Origin: Photobacterium jeanii
GTDB lineage: Bacteria > Pseudomonadota > Gammaproteobacteria > Enterobacterales > Vibrionaceae
Direction: 5' to 3'
Assembly: GCF_001650345.1 (NCBI RefSeq)
Contig: NZ_LVHF01000012.1
Location: forward strand, 434,001 to 498,000
Length of the DNA: 64,000 bases
This document shows, one piece after another, positions 17,149 through 26,178 of this stretch (within the stretch, counting starts at the first letter, position 1; the number at the start of each line of letters is the position of its first letter). The notes beneath the pieces are model-generated. The model ran no database searches and was not told the origin of the DNA. It saw nothing but the letters and a program-made list of their open reading frames with translations. A program made the translations under genes and the position numbers.

Positions 17149-18866
17149 AAACTGGCTAACCAATCACGAGTACTGTTTAAGTTGCCAGCCTCGAAAGGTA
17201 AATCGATATTTCTTCGTTCGACCTCTTTCTTTAAGACTAAGCCTTTTTCATACTCTGTATTCATTGCAGCTAAATTATCGTTAAATGCCCGTAATTCGCA
17301 TGGGTTTAAGTTAAATTCAATGGCTGCTAACTCTGAAAGATACCGATCTAGCTCTGCATTAACCTTCTGAAAGTATTCAAGAGTCTGCTTCGCTTGGCTT
17401 TTGAATTTATTTAAGAAGTTCCACACTTTTTGCATCAGCGCACTATGGTCGAGAAAGTAGCTAATGCCTAACGTCATTAAACCTGTCGCAATCGCACTGA
17501 CAAACGCGGCAATTTCGCTACCAAATGGGAATGTCATTATTGAAGCAAGATGCTGATTTAGGATGACGCCCATCGCAACGGCGACGCCTGTCGATAAAAT
17601 GCGTGTGACTTCACGAACCAAGTCGCCAGCAGAGAGTTTATTCGGATTAAAGAAAATCAGCTTAGCGGCAGAAACCAGACTAGACCACATCTCACGCAGC
17701 AATTTCCCAATTGCCTTTTGAGTGGTGAAGAAAATGTTCATTACAGTGGTAGTTAAGCTCGAAAGTACACCGGCTATCGCGCCATCTTTGAACTCAACCA
17801 AAATCGCTTTAAAGCGCACTTTAATACGCTGCCAGATATCGGTTGCGAGCTGCTTTAAACGGGCAAGAAAACCTTTCAAGGTGAAGTTCTCTTTCGCTTC
17901 ATTAAACAAAAACGGTAAATGCTCTTTAAGTTCAAACCACACTTCAGCAAAAATGAGCCCTAACGCTTGGCGCATCCCCATTTTAAAGCCAGCACTCACA
18001 GAGGCATAAGCGGTACTCTTTAGAAACTTACTACTAGTGTAATACTGCTGATTAATTTGCTGATCATACTGCTTACGCGCATGGTTATCAGCCTCTCGCA
18101 TTTTTTCATGATCAAGACTTTCCAGTACATCTAAGTGTTCTTGCTCTTTGCGAACCTTATCTTCTACTTTGCGTTTTTCATGACGCTGTTGAGCGGTATC
18201 CATTGGCATATCCGCCAACTTTGCTTGATACGCTCTGATGCTCTCTTTCTTCGATGTGATTGTTCGTGGCAACACATCACCTAAAAACTCATCCATCGAA
18301 TGCGCAGACTTAAGGTTGTTAACGTAAGAGTGCGTCGATTGGAAGTTTGAGCTTTGATTGGCTAATTCAACACCATCAAGCCCTGCTAACACACGTCCAG
18401 CATCATTATGCACCTCATGAGACGAGATGATATGGTCAAGCTGGCGATTTTCGTTTTGCGTCATCGCTTGATCGCGATAAGCATCGTACAAATCACCATT
18501 TTGGTGGCTCTGTTTATCTTCTGCCCCCCTTTGCTTATAGCCAGCATCAGAATGATAGCGATCGACCTTTACCGCTTTACCCTGGCTATTAAACACCGTA
18601 TTGCCATTTTCATCTGTCTTTACTGGCTTATAGGCGCCGCGATCTGCATATTCTTGCTTTATATGCTGTGCAAGGTGAATGTCTGTTTCACCTTGTTGGT
18701 GCTGACGTACATTATGAACAGTGGCAACGTCGCCACCTTTTTTATCTTCAAATAATAAAAAATCTAAACCAAATGACGTTACAAGACTTTGCACGACAGT
18801 ATTGTGCAATTCTTCTTTTAGGTGAAAATCTCGAGTTACGTTAGATGCTGCTGTTACTGCTGTCAT
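17145..18866 (-). CDS. Large HNH-like and membrane-segment protein of the WYL locus
   Basis: A 573-residue protein of unrecognised family with mixed architecture. The N-terminal half is soluble. Residues about 141-183 read RQLDHIISSHEVHND, then ANQSSNFQSTHSYVN: the Asp-His of LDHI (144-145), an Asn (170 or 174) and His179 resemble an HNH/ENDO VII metal-finger nuclease. A charged coiled-coil follows (205-270). The C-terminal half (about 285-475) is rich in amphipathic and hydrophobic helices, including GAIAGVLSSLTTTVM and EIAAFVSAIATGLMTLGISYF, predicting membrane insertion. The nuclease-like motif is a suggestion, not proof. It follows the Gly/Ala-rich protein gene by 51 bases with a hairpin between them, and is coupled to the YkgJ gene. 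Confidence 0.72.
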   Translation of the reverse strand: MTAVTAASNVTRDFHLKEELHNTVVQSLVTSFGLDFLLFEDKKGGDVATVHNVRQHQQGETDIHLAQHIKQEYADRGAYKPVKTDENGNTVFNSQGKAVKVDRYHSDAGYKQRGAEDKQSHQNGDLYDAYRDQAMTQNENRQLDHIISSHEVHNDAGRVLAGLDGVELANQSSNFQSTHSYVNNLKSAHSMDEFLGDVLPRTITSKKESIRAYQAKLADMPMDTAQQRHEKRKVEDKVRKEQEHLDVLESLDHEKMREADNHARKQYDQQINQQYYTSSKFLKSTAYASVSAGFKMGMRQALGLIFAEVWFELKEHLPFLFNEAKENFTLKGFLARLKQLATDIWQRIKVRFKAILVEFKDGAIAGVLSSLTTTVMNIFFTTQKAIGKLLREMWSSLVSAAKLIFFNPNKLSAGDLVREVTRILSTGVAVAMGVILNQHLASIMTFPFGSEIAAFVSAIATGLMTLGISYFLDHSALMQKVWNFLNKFKSQAKQTLEYFQKVNAELDRYLSELAAIEFNLNPCELRAFNDNLAAMNTEYEKGLVLKKEVERRNIDLPFEAGNLNSTRDWLASL

Positions 18867-18884
18867 CGTTATTATTCTCTATAT

Positions 18885-18911
18885 CAAAAAAGTGGCACCC
18901 AAGTGCCACTT
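18885..18911 (-). terminator. Intra-operon terminator/attenuator hairpin
   Basis: A perfect 9-bp stem (AAGTGGCAC / GTGCCACTT, 4-base loop) followed on the minus strand by six T residues lies in the 51-base gap between the 357-residue protein and the large HNH-like protein. It probably lowers the level of the downstream genes relative to the upstream one. Confidence 0.7.
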
Positions 18912-18917
18912 CCTAAA

Positions 18918-19991
18918 TCAAGCAAACTGACGTGAATCTTCTTGCGACTTAGCCATAGACGCTTTAATCGCTGATTCATTGATTACTTGCATGCCATCTT
19001 TATCTGTTTCGATTTCAACAACATTGTCTTTATTAATCACTACTTCACCGTTTGCATCATATTTCGGCTTAAACAATGGTGTTGTAATGATGTCAGTAAG
19101 GATTGCAGCAACTTGGTAGCCATTTTGAATTATGCGAATCACTTCATCTTCAACCGCTTTAATGTCACCGCCCGTATTAATCAATTGTTCCATCATTTTC
19201 AAACTGTCAAAGTAGGTTAAAAAGATCTGATAAACACGGTTAGTTTCAGTATAAATTTGATCTACATATAAGCGCGTTTTATTAAGCTGCTTTTTACCTT
19301 TGACCATTTTTGATACTGCGTCATCCACTTCAATTCGTGTTTCACGCGCATCGTTCAAAGCTTCTTCAGCGTGTGAAGCAAATGCCCAGCCCGCTACTGC
19401 AATGATTGGCGCAGCAACAACACCACCCAGTACCATTGCGCCGCCTGCCATGCCAAAACCACCAGCAGCGAGTGAACCGCCACCAATTGCAGCCATCGCC
19501 GCATTGTATGCTGCAGCACCAGATAACGCGGCAATAGGTGTACCTGTTGATGCCGCCGCTAAGGCCATAACACCGCCATACACGGCATAAGCTGCTGCCG
19601 CACCACCCATACCGCCAGCAACCACTTTGCTTAAGTACTCAGTCGCCGACAATGCCAAGCCATCAATTTCATCCAACTTATGCTGAGGGATATCAATCTT
19701 AAGATCGTGAGAACCCGACAGCTCTAATTGCGCTAATAACTTTTCAGCAATTGTGCGAAACTCTTTAAAGTCTTGACCTACTTTTAATTGAGATTCACCC
19801 AGCTTAGTTAAACTTCTATTGGTACGATCGTTAGCAACATCGAATACTTCTTTCTCGTTTTCGTAATCTTTTTTTGCTGACTCAAGAATTTCATTAGCTA
19901 ATGTTTTATCTTGGTAACCATCGTAGCCTTTTTTTGCACCGTAACTTGCCGCAGCTACAGCGGCTCCAGCTAAAATAAATGGTAGTGGCAT
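18918..19991 (-). CDS. Helical Gly/Ala-rich membrane-active protein of the WYL locus
   Basis: A 357-residue protein of unrecognised family. A hydrophobic N-terminus (5-18, LAGAAVAAASYGAKKGY) is followed by long amphipathic helices (30-95), then an unusually Gly/Ala-rich hydrophobic block (about 124-206, with GGMGGAAAAYAVYGG and GGVVAAPIIAVAGWAFA), then more coiled-coil helix (205-290) and a beta-rich acidic tail (310-357). Helix bundle, hydrophobic hairpin, helix bundle is the layout seen in alpha-helical pore-forming proteins, but I have no homology to name one. It is likely the first gene expressed after the WYL regulator. Confidence 0.72.
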   Translation of the reverse strand: MPLPFILAGAAVAAASYGAKKGYDGYQDKTLANEILESAKKDYENEKEVFDVANDRTNRSLTKLGESQLKVGQDFKEFRTIAEKLLAQLELSGSHDLKIDIPQHKLDEIDGLALSATEYLSKVVAGGMGGAAAAYAVYGGVMALAAASTGTPIAALSGAAAYNAAMAAIGGGSLAAGGFGMAGGAMVLGGVVAAPIIAVAGWAFASHAEEALNDARETRIEVDDAVSKMVKGKKQLNKTRLYVDQIYTETNRVYQIFLTYFDSLKMMEQLINTGGDIKAVEDEVIRIIQNGYQVAAILTDIITTPLFKPKYDANGEVVINKDNVVEIETDKDGMQVINESAIKASMAKSQEDSRQFA

Positions 19992-20113
19992 GACATTCCC
20001 CTTACTTTAATTTTTATTCGAACTTATTCCCTCACCAATAATCGGTGAGTAGAATGTAATTAAGCTTTAATCGCTAATTCTTATTGAATAAATGGCATGG
20101 ATAGATTAACTAT

Positions 20114-21067
20114 TTATTCTAAATAGCTAATATCCCATACATCATCTCCAAAGCTATTTAACCAACGCGTTAATCGTAAAGAATTAATCACAGTTGCTGA
20201 TATAACGTAATAATCTTCATTCTCCACCACGGTCTGATCCTCAGCCAATGGAGTTTCTAATAAGTGATAACCTGCCGTTTTCGCAATATTAAACTTAAGC
20301 TGACATAACTGACCTTCACCAAAACCAAAGCGATCATCAGCATCGTATTTACTTAATTGAAAAGACGCAGGACGCTCAAAGTTAAACGATGAAACTGTTG
20401 CTTTAACAATGCGGTGAACCGCTAGGCTGCGTTCATTCTCAAAGCCATCGAAACGACAAACTAAATACAACCTTGGTCCCTGCTGCGCTAAACCTAAAGG
20501 CATCACAAGTGCTTGTCTTAATTGTTGGCGTGCATTTCGATACTCGATTTGCAGTAGACGATCTTGAAACAAAGCCTCACTTACCGATTGAAAAACTGAA
20601 TTATCAATCTTTGGTGCTAATAGAGGTTGAGTATCACTTACGACTCTGACTTTATCTAACCAATCTCTTTCTCTAACTGATTCACTCATCGGCATCAGTT
20701 GACGTTTGGCTTCTGTAAAAAAACCGTCTAACGAGGTCATCACTTCACTCGGCAGTAAATTCTTCAAGTGCGCTTCAGCCATGAGTAGCAACAAAGCTTC
20801 ATGAGCACTTAAATTCGGCATCGTTAGCCCTTTTGCCTGCTTATCCCATGAATATCCATAAGGCTTTGTTCGTTCATCTCGATCAATTTGAAAATGCTCA
20901 CTAAGCATTTCCAAGTTACGCTGGATCGTGCGTATATCACGCCTGATCCCAATAGCATCAAGCTGATCCCGAAGCTGCGACGCGGTGACTTTTTGGTACC
21001 TTGGGATACGTTTTAACAACTCAAAAGCCAGCACTATCGACTCTTGAGTGCTTGTTCTCTTTGCCAT
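20114..21067 (-). CDS. WYL-domain transcriptional regulator
   Basis: A 317-residue regulator: an N-terminal winged helix-turn-helix (about 10-70; YQKVTASQLRDQLDAIGIRRDIRTIQRNLEML), a linker helix domain, and a WYL ligand-binding domain (about 145-235, with LQIEYRNARQQ, LVCRFDGFENERSLAVHRI), followed by a C-terminal WCX-like extension (LRLTRWLNSFGDDVWDI). The architecture matches the BrxR/CapW/PafBC-like group, whose members often control phage-defence islands. An inverted repeat lies about 90 bases upstream. The 122-base gap to the next gene contains a short hairpin (20031-20049). Confidence 0.85.
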   Translation of the reverse strand: MAKRTSTQESIVLAFELLKRIPRYQKVTASQLRDQLDAIGIRRDIRTIQRNLEMLSEHFQIDRDERTKPYGYSWDKQAKGLTMPNLSAHEALLLLMAEAHLKNLLPSEVMTSLDGFFTEAKRQLMPMSESVRERDWLDKVRVVSDTQPLLAPKIDNSVFQSVSEALFQDRLLQIEYRNARQQLRQALVMPLGLAQQGPRLYLVCRFDGFENERSLAVHRIVKATVSSFNFERPASFQLSKYDADDRFGFGEGQLCQLKFNIAKTAGYHLLETPLAEDQTVVENEDYYVISATVINSLRLTRWLNSFGDDVWDISYLE

Positions 21068-21155
21068 CAGTACTCTCTACTAACCTCGAATGTCGTACTC
21101 CGCAGCAATAAGACATCGCCCTTTATACTTACTTGATAGGGCTATTATCAGTGAC

Positions 21156-21178
21156 TGTACGACAGATTGTGTCGCACA
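21156..21178. promoter_or_regulatory. Candidate operator of the WYL regulator
   Basis: An inverted repeat TGTACGACA / TGTCGCACA (8 of 9 positions symmetric) with a 5-base spacer, about 90 bases upstream of the WYL gene. Related WYL regulators of defence islands repress their own promoter from such palindromes. The same 350-base intergenic region also feeds the divergent permease. Confidence 0.5.
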
Positions 21179-21416
21179 TTATACATACTCTCCCTCAACT
21201 TACAAAACACCATACTGTAATTATCGCTATTTTTATAATCCCTGTTAAGCAAAACGCCAAATCAAGGAATAAGCATTCATTATCATCTTGATTTAATTCA
21301 AATTATCACTCTTCACACTTTGAGATCTAGCCTGCATTATTACACTTGCTAACACATTACCTTATTAGCCTGAGTTGATTTATATCTTTTCTTTTAACGG
21401 CTTAGAGGTAATTCCT

Positions 21417-22943
21417 ATGCAGCTTACCAAAGTCAAAACCCGAACTTTTCAGTTTCCAACCGCCTTTACAATTCTGTTTGCCATTACATTGCTTGCCATT
21501 GGGTTAACCTGGATTGTGCCCGCAGGCTCGTATTCAAAACTCTCTTACGACGCAAGCCAAAGCACGCTGTTGGTTGAAGATCCTCACGGCACTATCTCTA
21601 GTGTGCCAGCAACCCAAGAGGCGCTATCCGAACTCAATATCAATATTGCTATTGATCAATTTGTGAATGGCACGATCAAAAAGCCTATTGCGATCCCTGA
21701 TACTTACGAACAACTAGCGCAATCACCCAAAGGGCTCAGTGACATCGCGATTGCAATGGTTGAAGGGACCATTGAAGGCGCTGATATCATCGTCTTTATT
21801 TTGATTTTGGGGGGCATGATTGGCGTTATTAACAAAACTGGGGCATTTAATGCAGGGTTAGTAACCTTATCGGAGAAAACCAAAGGGCGAGAGTTTCTCT
21901 TTGTCGCCATTGTTTGTGTGGTAATGGCACTTGGTGGCACCTCTTGTGGCTTGGAAGAAGAGGCCGTTGCCTTCTACCCTATCCTTGTACCTATTTTCCT
22001 CACACTCGGCTTTGACTCTATCGTTTGTGTCGGTGCTATCTTCCTTGCCGCCTCCATCGGCACTGCATTCTCAACCATTAACCCATTTAGTGTGGTTATC
22101 GCTTCCAACGCAGCAGGGATTTCATTTACTGAAGGGATTGGCGTTCGTACCTTTGGTCTAGTTGTCGGTATCATTACCGTTATTGGTTACTTGTATTGGT
22201 ACTGCAAGAAAATCAAAGCAGATCCTTCTTTTTCATACACCTATGAAGATAGAGAAGCCTTCCGAGAACGCTTCTTGAAAGGTAAAGACTTAACCGAAAA
22301 AGTCCCATTCACCTTACGCCGTAAAGTGATTTTAGGTTTATTCACTATTGCCTTCCCAATGATGATTTGGGGTGTATCAACCCAAGGTTGGTGGTTTGGT
22401 CAAATGGCCGCCTCTTTCCTCACAATTGCCATTATCATCATTTTTATCTCAGGCTTAAGAGAAAAAGAAGCGGTTGAAGCGTTCACTCAAGGCGCATCAG
22501 AGCTGGTTGCTGTATCGCTTATTATCGGTATGGCGCGTGGAGTGAATATCATCCTTGAACAAGGCATGGTTTCAGACACTATTCTGGCTTGGGCATCAGA
22601 GCTGGTTTCAGGCATGCATGGTAGCGTGTTTGCAGTCAGCCAAATGTTTATCTTCTTCTTGCTTGGCTTGGTTGTACCATCGTCATCTGGCTTGGCTGTA
22701 CTTTCTATGCCTATTATGGCGCCGCTTGCAGATACTGTAATGATCCCACGTGACATTGTAGTTTCGGCTTACAACTGGGGCCAATATGCGATGCTTTTCC
22801 TTGCACCGACTGGTTTGGTACTTGTCACCCTACAAATGCTCGATATTCCATTCAACAAATGGGTGAAGTTCGTATTACCTATCGTGATTTTCTTGCTAGG
22901 TTTTGGTTCTCTACTCTTAGTCGCACAAGTGATGATGCTGTAA
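21417..22943 (+). CDS. YfcC family permease (C4-dicarboxylate/arginine-type antiporter)
   Basis: A 508-residue integral membrane protein of the YfcC/DcuC-like family, with about 12 predicted membrane helices. Family landmarks are present: PTAFTILFAITLLAIGLTWIVPAG near the start, FVLLPGMIG-like ILILGGMIGVINKTGAF, the conserved ALGGTSCGLEEEAVAFYPI loop, and NPFSVVIASNAAGI. Substrate is unproven; family members have been linked to dicarboxylates, arginine or other amino acids. Start chosen at the ATG at 21417, preceded by AGAGGT. Single gene with a terminator-like hairpin downstream. Confidence 0.85.
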   Translation: MQLTKVKTRTFQFPTAFTILFAITLLAIGLTWIVPAGSYSKLSYDASQSTLLVEDPHGTISSVPATQEALSELNINIAIDQFVNGTIKKPIAIPDTYEQLAQSPKGLSDIAIAMVEGTIEGADIIVFILILGGMIGVINKTGAFNAGLVTLSEKTKGREFLFVAIVCVVMALGGTSCGLEEEAVAFYPILVPIFLTLGFDSIVCVGAIFLAASIGTAFSTINPFSVVIASNAAGISFTEGIGVRTFGLVVGIITVIGYLYWYCKKIKADPSFSYTYEDREAFRERFLKGKDLTEKVPFTLRRKVILGLFTIAFPMMIWGVSTQGWWFGQMAASFLTIAIIIIFISGLREKEAVEAFTQGASELVAVSLIIGMARGVNIILEQGMVSDTILAWASELVSGMHGSVFAVSQMFIFFLLGLVVPSSSGLAVLSMPIMAPLADTVMIPRDIVVSAYNWGQYAMLFLAPTGLVLVTLQMLDIPFNKWVKFVLPIVIFLLGFGSLLLVAQVMML

Positions 22944-22964
22944 TCACATTCGTATAATAAAGAA

Positions 22965-22987
22965 CACGGGGAACTCAGTTCCCCGTG
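22965..22987. terminator. Hairpin between convergent genes
   Basis: A perfect 10-bp stem CACGGGGAAC / GTTCCCCGTG with a 3-base loop. The following T-tract is short, so termination in either direction is probable but not certain. Confidence 0.65.
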
Positions 22988-22998
22988 CATATTTGCAA

Positions 22999-23370
22999 TC
23001 AAACCCGCTCTGTCAGGCCAAATTTCTTAAAGAAATCCGATAAATCCAACGTTGCTAAATCTTTAAACTCACCAGCATCATAGAAACGTCCTTTACATGT
23101 CGGACAGCTTTCAAACCAAATATGCGGCTGTTTAGGGTCTACCAATCGAAGCAATTTATTATTTGGGCATACAGGGCAACTAATACGATCAACCACGTTA
23201 TACGCTTTACCGACGGCTTCATCACCACAGTCGATTTCATCTGCTAACGGCTTCATCGCTTCAACTTCATAGGCATCAAGCCATAAACCTTTACACTCAG
23301 TGCAACGCTCAACATCGCCCAATGCAGTATGTAACTGCTCAAAGTTTGAATGGCATTTCGGACACTTCAC
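22999..23370 (-). CDS. Double zinc-ribbon (zf-TFIIB-like) protein
   Basis: A 123-residue protein with two zinc ribbons: CPKC...CTECKGLWLDAYEVE (residues 3-37) and CPVC...CPTCKGRFYDAGEF (about 65-103). The CxxCxGxWxDxxE signature is that of zf-TFIIB (Pfam PF13453) proteins in gamma-proteobacteria. Role unknown; metal-binding is likely. A strong AAGGAG precedes the ATG. Single gene or paired with 23411-23812. Confidence 0.85.
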   Translation of the reverse strand: MKCPKCHSNFEQLHTALGDVERCTECKGLWLDAYEVEAMKPLADEIDCGDEAVGKAYNVVDRISCPVCPNNKLLRLVDPKQPHIWFESCPTCKGRFYDAGEFKDLATLDLSDFFKKFGLTERV

Positions 23371-23410
23371 ATCTCTCTCCTTGTATTACACAACTTTTAA
23401 CTCTTTAGTA

Positions 23411-23812
23411 CTATTTCGTATATTTCCGATATAGTGATTCCACAGAGTGTTCAAATAGCTCTTTCAATTTGTATTTAGCATCTTTTAGAGTGACTGTTTC
23501 TAAACCAGTAGAAAAAGATTTACGCCCCAACAACCTCATAAAACCCGGTTTTGCCACGATATCAATGTCTAATAAACCATTATGTAATTCCATAGGTACA
23601 AACTGATAGCTCGCATAAACGTCGTCTTCATCGCCAAGCACAATAAAGAAGCCGCCACCTTCTCCATGTTGCTCAGATAAAATAAGTTCACTTTCCCATG
23701 GGTAATTATCAAATATCTCGCACAGCTCGCGATGAGATTTAACCTCTCTTTCGAAGTTTACCAATTCATCGCCACCATCACGATGTTGATAATAAACTTT
23801 AACCGAAGCCAA
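23411..23812 (-). CDS. Conserved hypothetical protein with TTG start
   Basis: A 133-residue soluble acidic protein. The only start consistent with an N-terminal SD is TTG at 23812, preceded by AAGGGGGG. Beta-strand-rich patterns (ELILSEQHGEGGGFFIVLGDEDDVYASYQFV, LLDIDIVAKPG) suggest an alpha/beta fold. No family recognised. Confidence 0.6.
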   Translation of the reverse strand: MASVKVYYQHRDGGDELVNFEREVKSHRELCEIFDNYPWESELILSEQHGEGGGFFIVLGDEDDVYASYQFVPMELHNGLLDIDIVAKPGFMRLLGRKSFSTGLETVTLKDAKYKLKELFEHSVESLYRKYTK

Positions 23813-23944
23813 TTGCCCCCCTTTGCTAAATATCTATTTAATAATGGATTTTACGTCATTAGCGCCTGCAATTTTCATTGTTGTAGTTTTATAGTGAAGT
23901 AGATCTCAAAACACTCCGTCATAGAGCGACTTGATTAGTAGCAG

Positions 23945-23984
23945 TCACAAAAAAGCGTAATATCAACGTTGATATTACGCTTTT
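23945..23984 (-). terminator. 34-bp perfect palindrome terminator
   Basis: Positions 23951-23984 are a perfect, loopless 34-bp palindrome (17-base arms) starting with AAAAGCG. On the minus strand it ends in six T residues, so it terminates the methyltransferase gene ending at 24024. The symmetry is much more exact than a normal terminator needs. Confidence 0.75.
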
Positions 23985-24023
23985 AAGTTTATCCATTATG
24001 AAAAGTAATAAATATTTTATAGG

Positions 24024-24677
24024 CTAGGCTTTTATACCAGAGAATAAAGCGACACAACCAACGACCTGAATTTTCACATTAGAAAAATGCTGCTTAAGTG
24101 CCGTTTCAAGTGATTGAAGATCATCATTTTCGTTAGTAAAGATGCCTTTTTTGTTATAAAAGTCCATCAACTTTTGCGCAAAAACGTTTTTCGGTGTGCC
24201 TTGACCGAGAATCGTGCTTCCAAAAAGTACAGCCCCTTCGTTCATCACCTCTTTCAAATTAATGAAAACAGCACTCTTTTCTGATAAATCACCCGGCAAG
24301 CAATGCAGCAAGTAATTAATGCTTACAGAGTCAAACTTCTCACAGTTGAGCGACAAGGGTTCAAAGACATTTCGGCAGTAAACTTCAGGGTTTAAATGTT
24401 GAATAGCTCTAGACGTTGATTCCAAGCTATTATCATTCAAATCCACCAAGCCAATACGCTTAGTGTCCGTTGTTAAATGTTTCTTTAGGTAATACCCAGT
24501 ACCTACCCCAACATCTAAGTGGTTATCGGTCACCTTCTCTACAAACTGTTGGCTGATCAGTCGCGTAGGACACTTCCATAAATAATGATTAGAAAAACCT
24601 AATACCCAAAGATCATAGATAGAAAGAACTTTTTTTGAATAGACAGCTTGACCTGCCTTGATAGCTTCTTGGTTCAT
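24024..24677 (-). CDS. SAM-dependent methyltransferase-like protein
   Basis: A 217-residue protein of the class I methyltransferase fold. Motif I is LDVGVGTGYYL, motif II IGLVDLNDNSL, followed by FDSVSINYLLHCLPGDL and EGAVLFGSTILG, which cover motifs IV-VI. The N-terminus (AVYSKKVLSIYDLWVLGFSNHYLWKCPT) is typical of a group annotated only as class I methyltransferase. Start taken at the ATG at 24677; an upstream TTG would add 11 residues. Substrate unknown; single gene. Confidence 0.78.
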   Translation of the reverse strand: MNQEAIKAGQAVYSKKVLSIYDLWVLGFSNHYLWKCPTRLISQQFVEKVTDNHLDVGVGTGYYLKKHLTTDTKRIGLVDLNDNSLESTSRAIQHLNPEVYCRNVFEPLSLNCEKFDSVSINYLLHCLPGDLSEKSAVFINLKEVMNEGAVLFGSTILGQGTPKNVFAQKLMDFYNKKGIFTNENDDLQSLETALKQHFSNVKIQVVGCVALFSGIKA

Positions 24678-24900
24678 ATTTTGAAAAATTATTGTGTGGC
24701 AATAACACAAAACCTATACCAAAATGCATAAAAATCAAAGCTTACCAGATAGTTATTAATATAACTTTCACCAGCAAATCCACCTATACCGAACACCTAA
24801 GGCATTTTGGATTATTTTAAATTTAACTTAAGCTTATTTAATCAAAAACTGATTTTCTAAATAGCATTAAAACATTTGATTATTATGGATTATTTTTGTA

Positions 24901-25692
24901 TTACACTCTTAATTGTTGTGTTATAGCTCTTATCTCAGAAAGCAAATCAACACCAATTACTTTCTTATTTTCAATGTGGGAACCCAAGATATCAACAGTC
25001 ACTAATTCTTCATGTTGTGCAAATTGTACTAAATACTCGCCATTAGGTGTGCATAGTTGACTACTACCGCAATATTCTGCTGACAACTCTTTTGTTATGT
25101 CTTTACCTATGCGATTACAGGTCGCCACGTGCATGCTGTTTTCAATTGCTCGTGAACGCGACACATGTAAGCTATATGGGCCACCAAAATTAGCAGGATG
25201 CAGTAATACATCTATCCCTAGTTCCGCATATGGTCGAATAATTTCAGGAAACCACAGGTCAAAACACACAGCCACACCAAAAACCAAACCATGGTGTTTA
25301 AAGGTTAACAAGCTATCGCCTCTAGAAAAGTATTGTCTGTCTATATTGGTTTGGCTTATTTTTCGATATTTATGTTGTAATCCATGCTTATCAACGACAG
25401 CGATAGAATTGAAATATTGGTTATCTTCCACTTCAGCAACCCCAGCCACTATTGTTGTATTATGTGCTGACGCCAATTGAGTTAAGGCTGTTATTGTTAG
25501 GCTGTTAGTATAGTCTTCACACAGCGCATGAATTTCTTCCGGACTATTAAATATATAGCCCGTTGAGAATAGCTCAGGTAATAACACAAGTTCACCCACC
25601 TTATCGGCAGCTTCAAGCATGTTGGATAATTTAGCTATATTTTCCGCTTTGTTTTTATACACCACATCCATTTGAACAATTGATATATTCAT
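24901..25692 (-). CDS. Carbon-nitrogen hydrolase (nitrilase superfamily)
   Basis: A 263-residue amidase-type enzyme with the complete catalytic set: Glu40 (LLPELF), Lys111 (YRKIS) and Cys143 (AVCFDLWFPEI). These form the E-K-C triad of the nitrilase fold. Length fits the small carbon-nitrogen hydrolases (omega-amidase, NLP group). The substrate cannot be told from sequence alone. It lies 41 bases from the downstream DUF2391-like gene. Confidence 0.9.
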   Translation of the reverse strand: MNISIVQMDVVYKNKAENIAKLSNMLEAADKVGELVLLPELFSTGYIFNSPEEIHALCEDYTNSLTITALTQLASAHNTTIVAGVAEVEDNQYFNSIAVVDKHGLQHKYRKISQTNIDRQYFSRGDSLLTFKHHGLVFGVAVCFDLWFPEIIRPYAELGIDVLLHPANFGGPYSLHVSRSRAIENSMHVATCNRIGKDITKELSAEYCGSSQLCTPNGEYLVQFAQHEELVTVDILGSHIENKKVIGVDLLSEIRAITQQLRV

Positions 25693-25733
25693 AACATCCC
25701 TCCGAACTAACCCTCACAAAATATTAGAGACCA

Positions 25734-26129
25734 TTATTCCTTATCAAAACTATCAACAATAATAGCTCCCATTGATGCTGGCATAGTGATCACAATTATT
25801 CGGCGAATTGAAGTAACGGGATCATCAAATAAAGGAAGCTTATCTATACATAACAACACTAAAAATACCACGAATGCTGTCATTAGATAGGCAATAACAA
25901 TACGGAATAAAAACACGAACAGACGCTGACTCACGTTCTTTTGAAATACGCTTTGATACGTAAAAACACTAAGGAAAAGCACAGACAACATAAAGAGCAT
26001 CAGTAAGTTAGGGATAGGTAACGTCTCACCTAACCGCCAAGCCTCTTCTGAAAATGAAATAGGAACAGCAAGCGCAAACGCACCAACAAAGACTTGGCTT
26101 GCATCTTCCATATTGAAGCTAATTTTCAT
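25734..26129 (-). CDS. Small integral membrane protein (DUF2391-like)
   Basis: A 131-residue membrane protein with about four predicted helices (15-30, 40-57, 71-95, 107-124). The N-terminus (MEDASQVFVGAFALAVPISFSEEAWRLGE) recalls the DUF2391/TIGR02587 group, an assignment I make with moderate confidence. GGGAG before the ATG gives a good ribosome binding site. Probably in the same transcript as the EamA gene that precedes it. Confidence 0.65.
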   Translation of the reverse strand: MKISFNMEDASQVFVGAFALAVPISFSEEAWRLGETLPIPNLLMLFMLSVLFLSVFTYQSVFQKNVSQRLFVFLFRIVIAYLMTAFVVFLVLLCIDKLPLFDDPVTSIRRIIVITMPASMGAIIVDSFDKE

Positions 26130-26178
26130 GGCACTCCCTCGCCTATTTCACCCTAATTAAATCTCTAAAACCAGTCAG

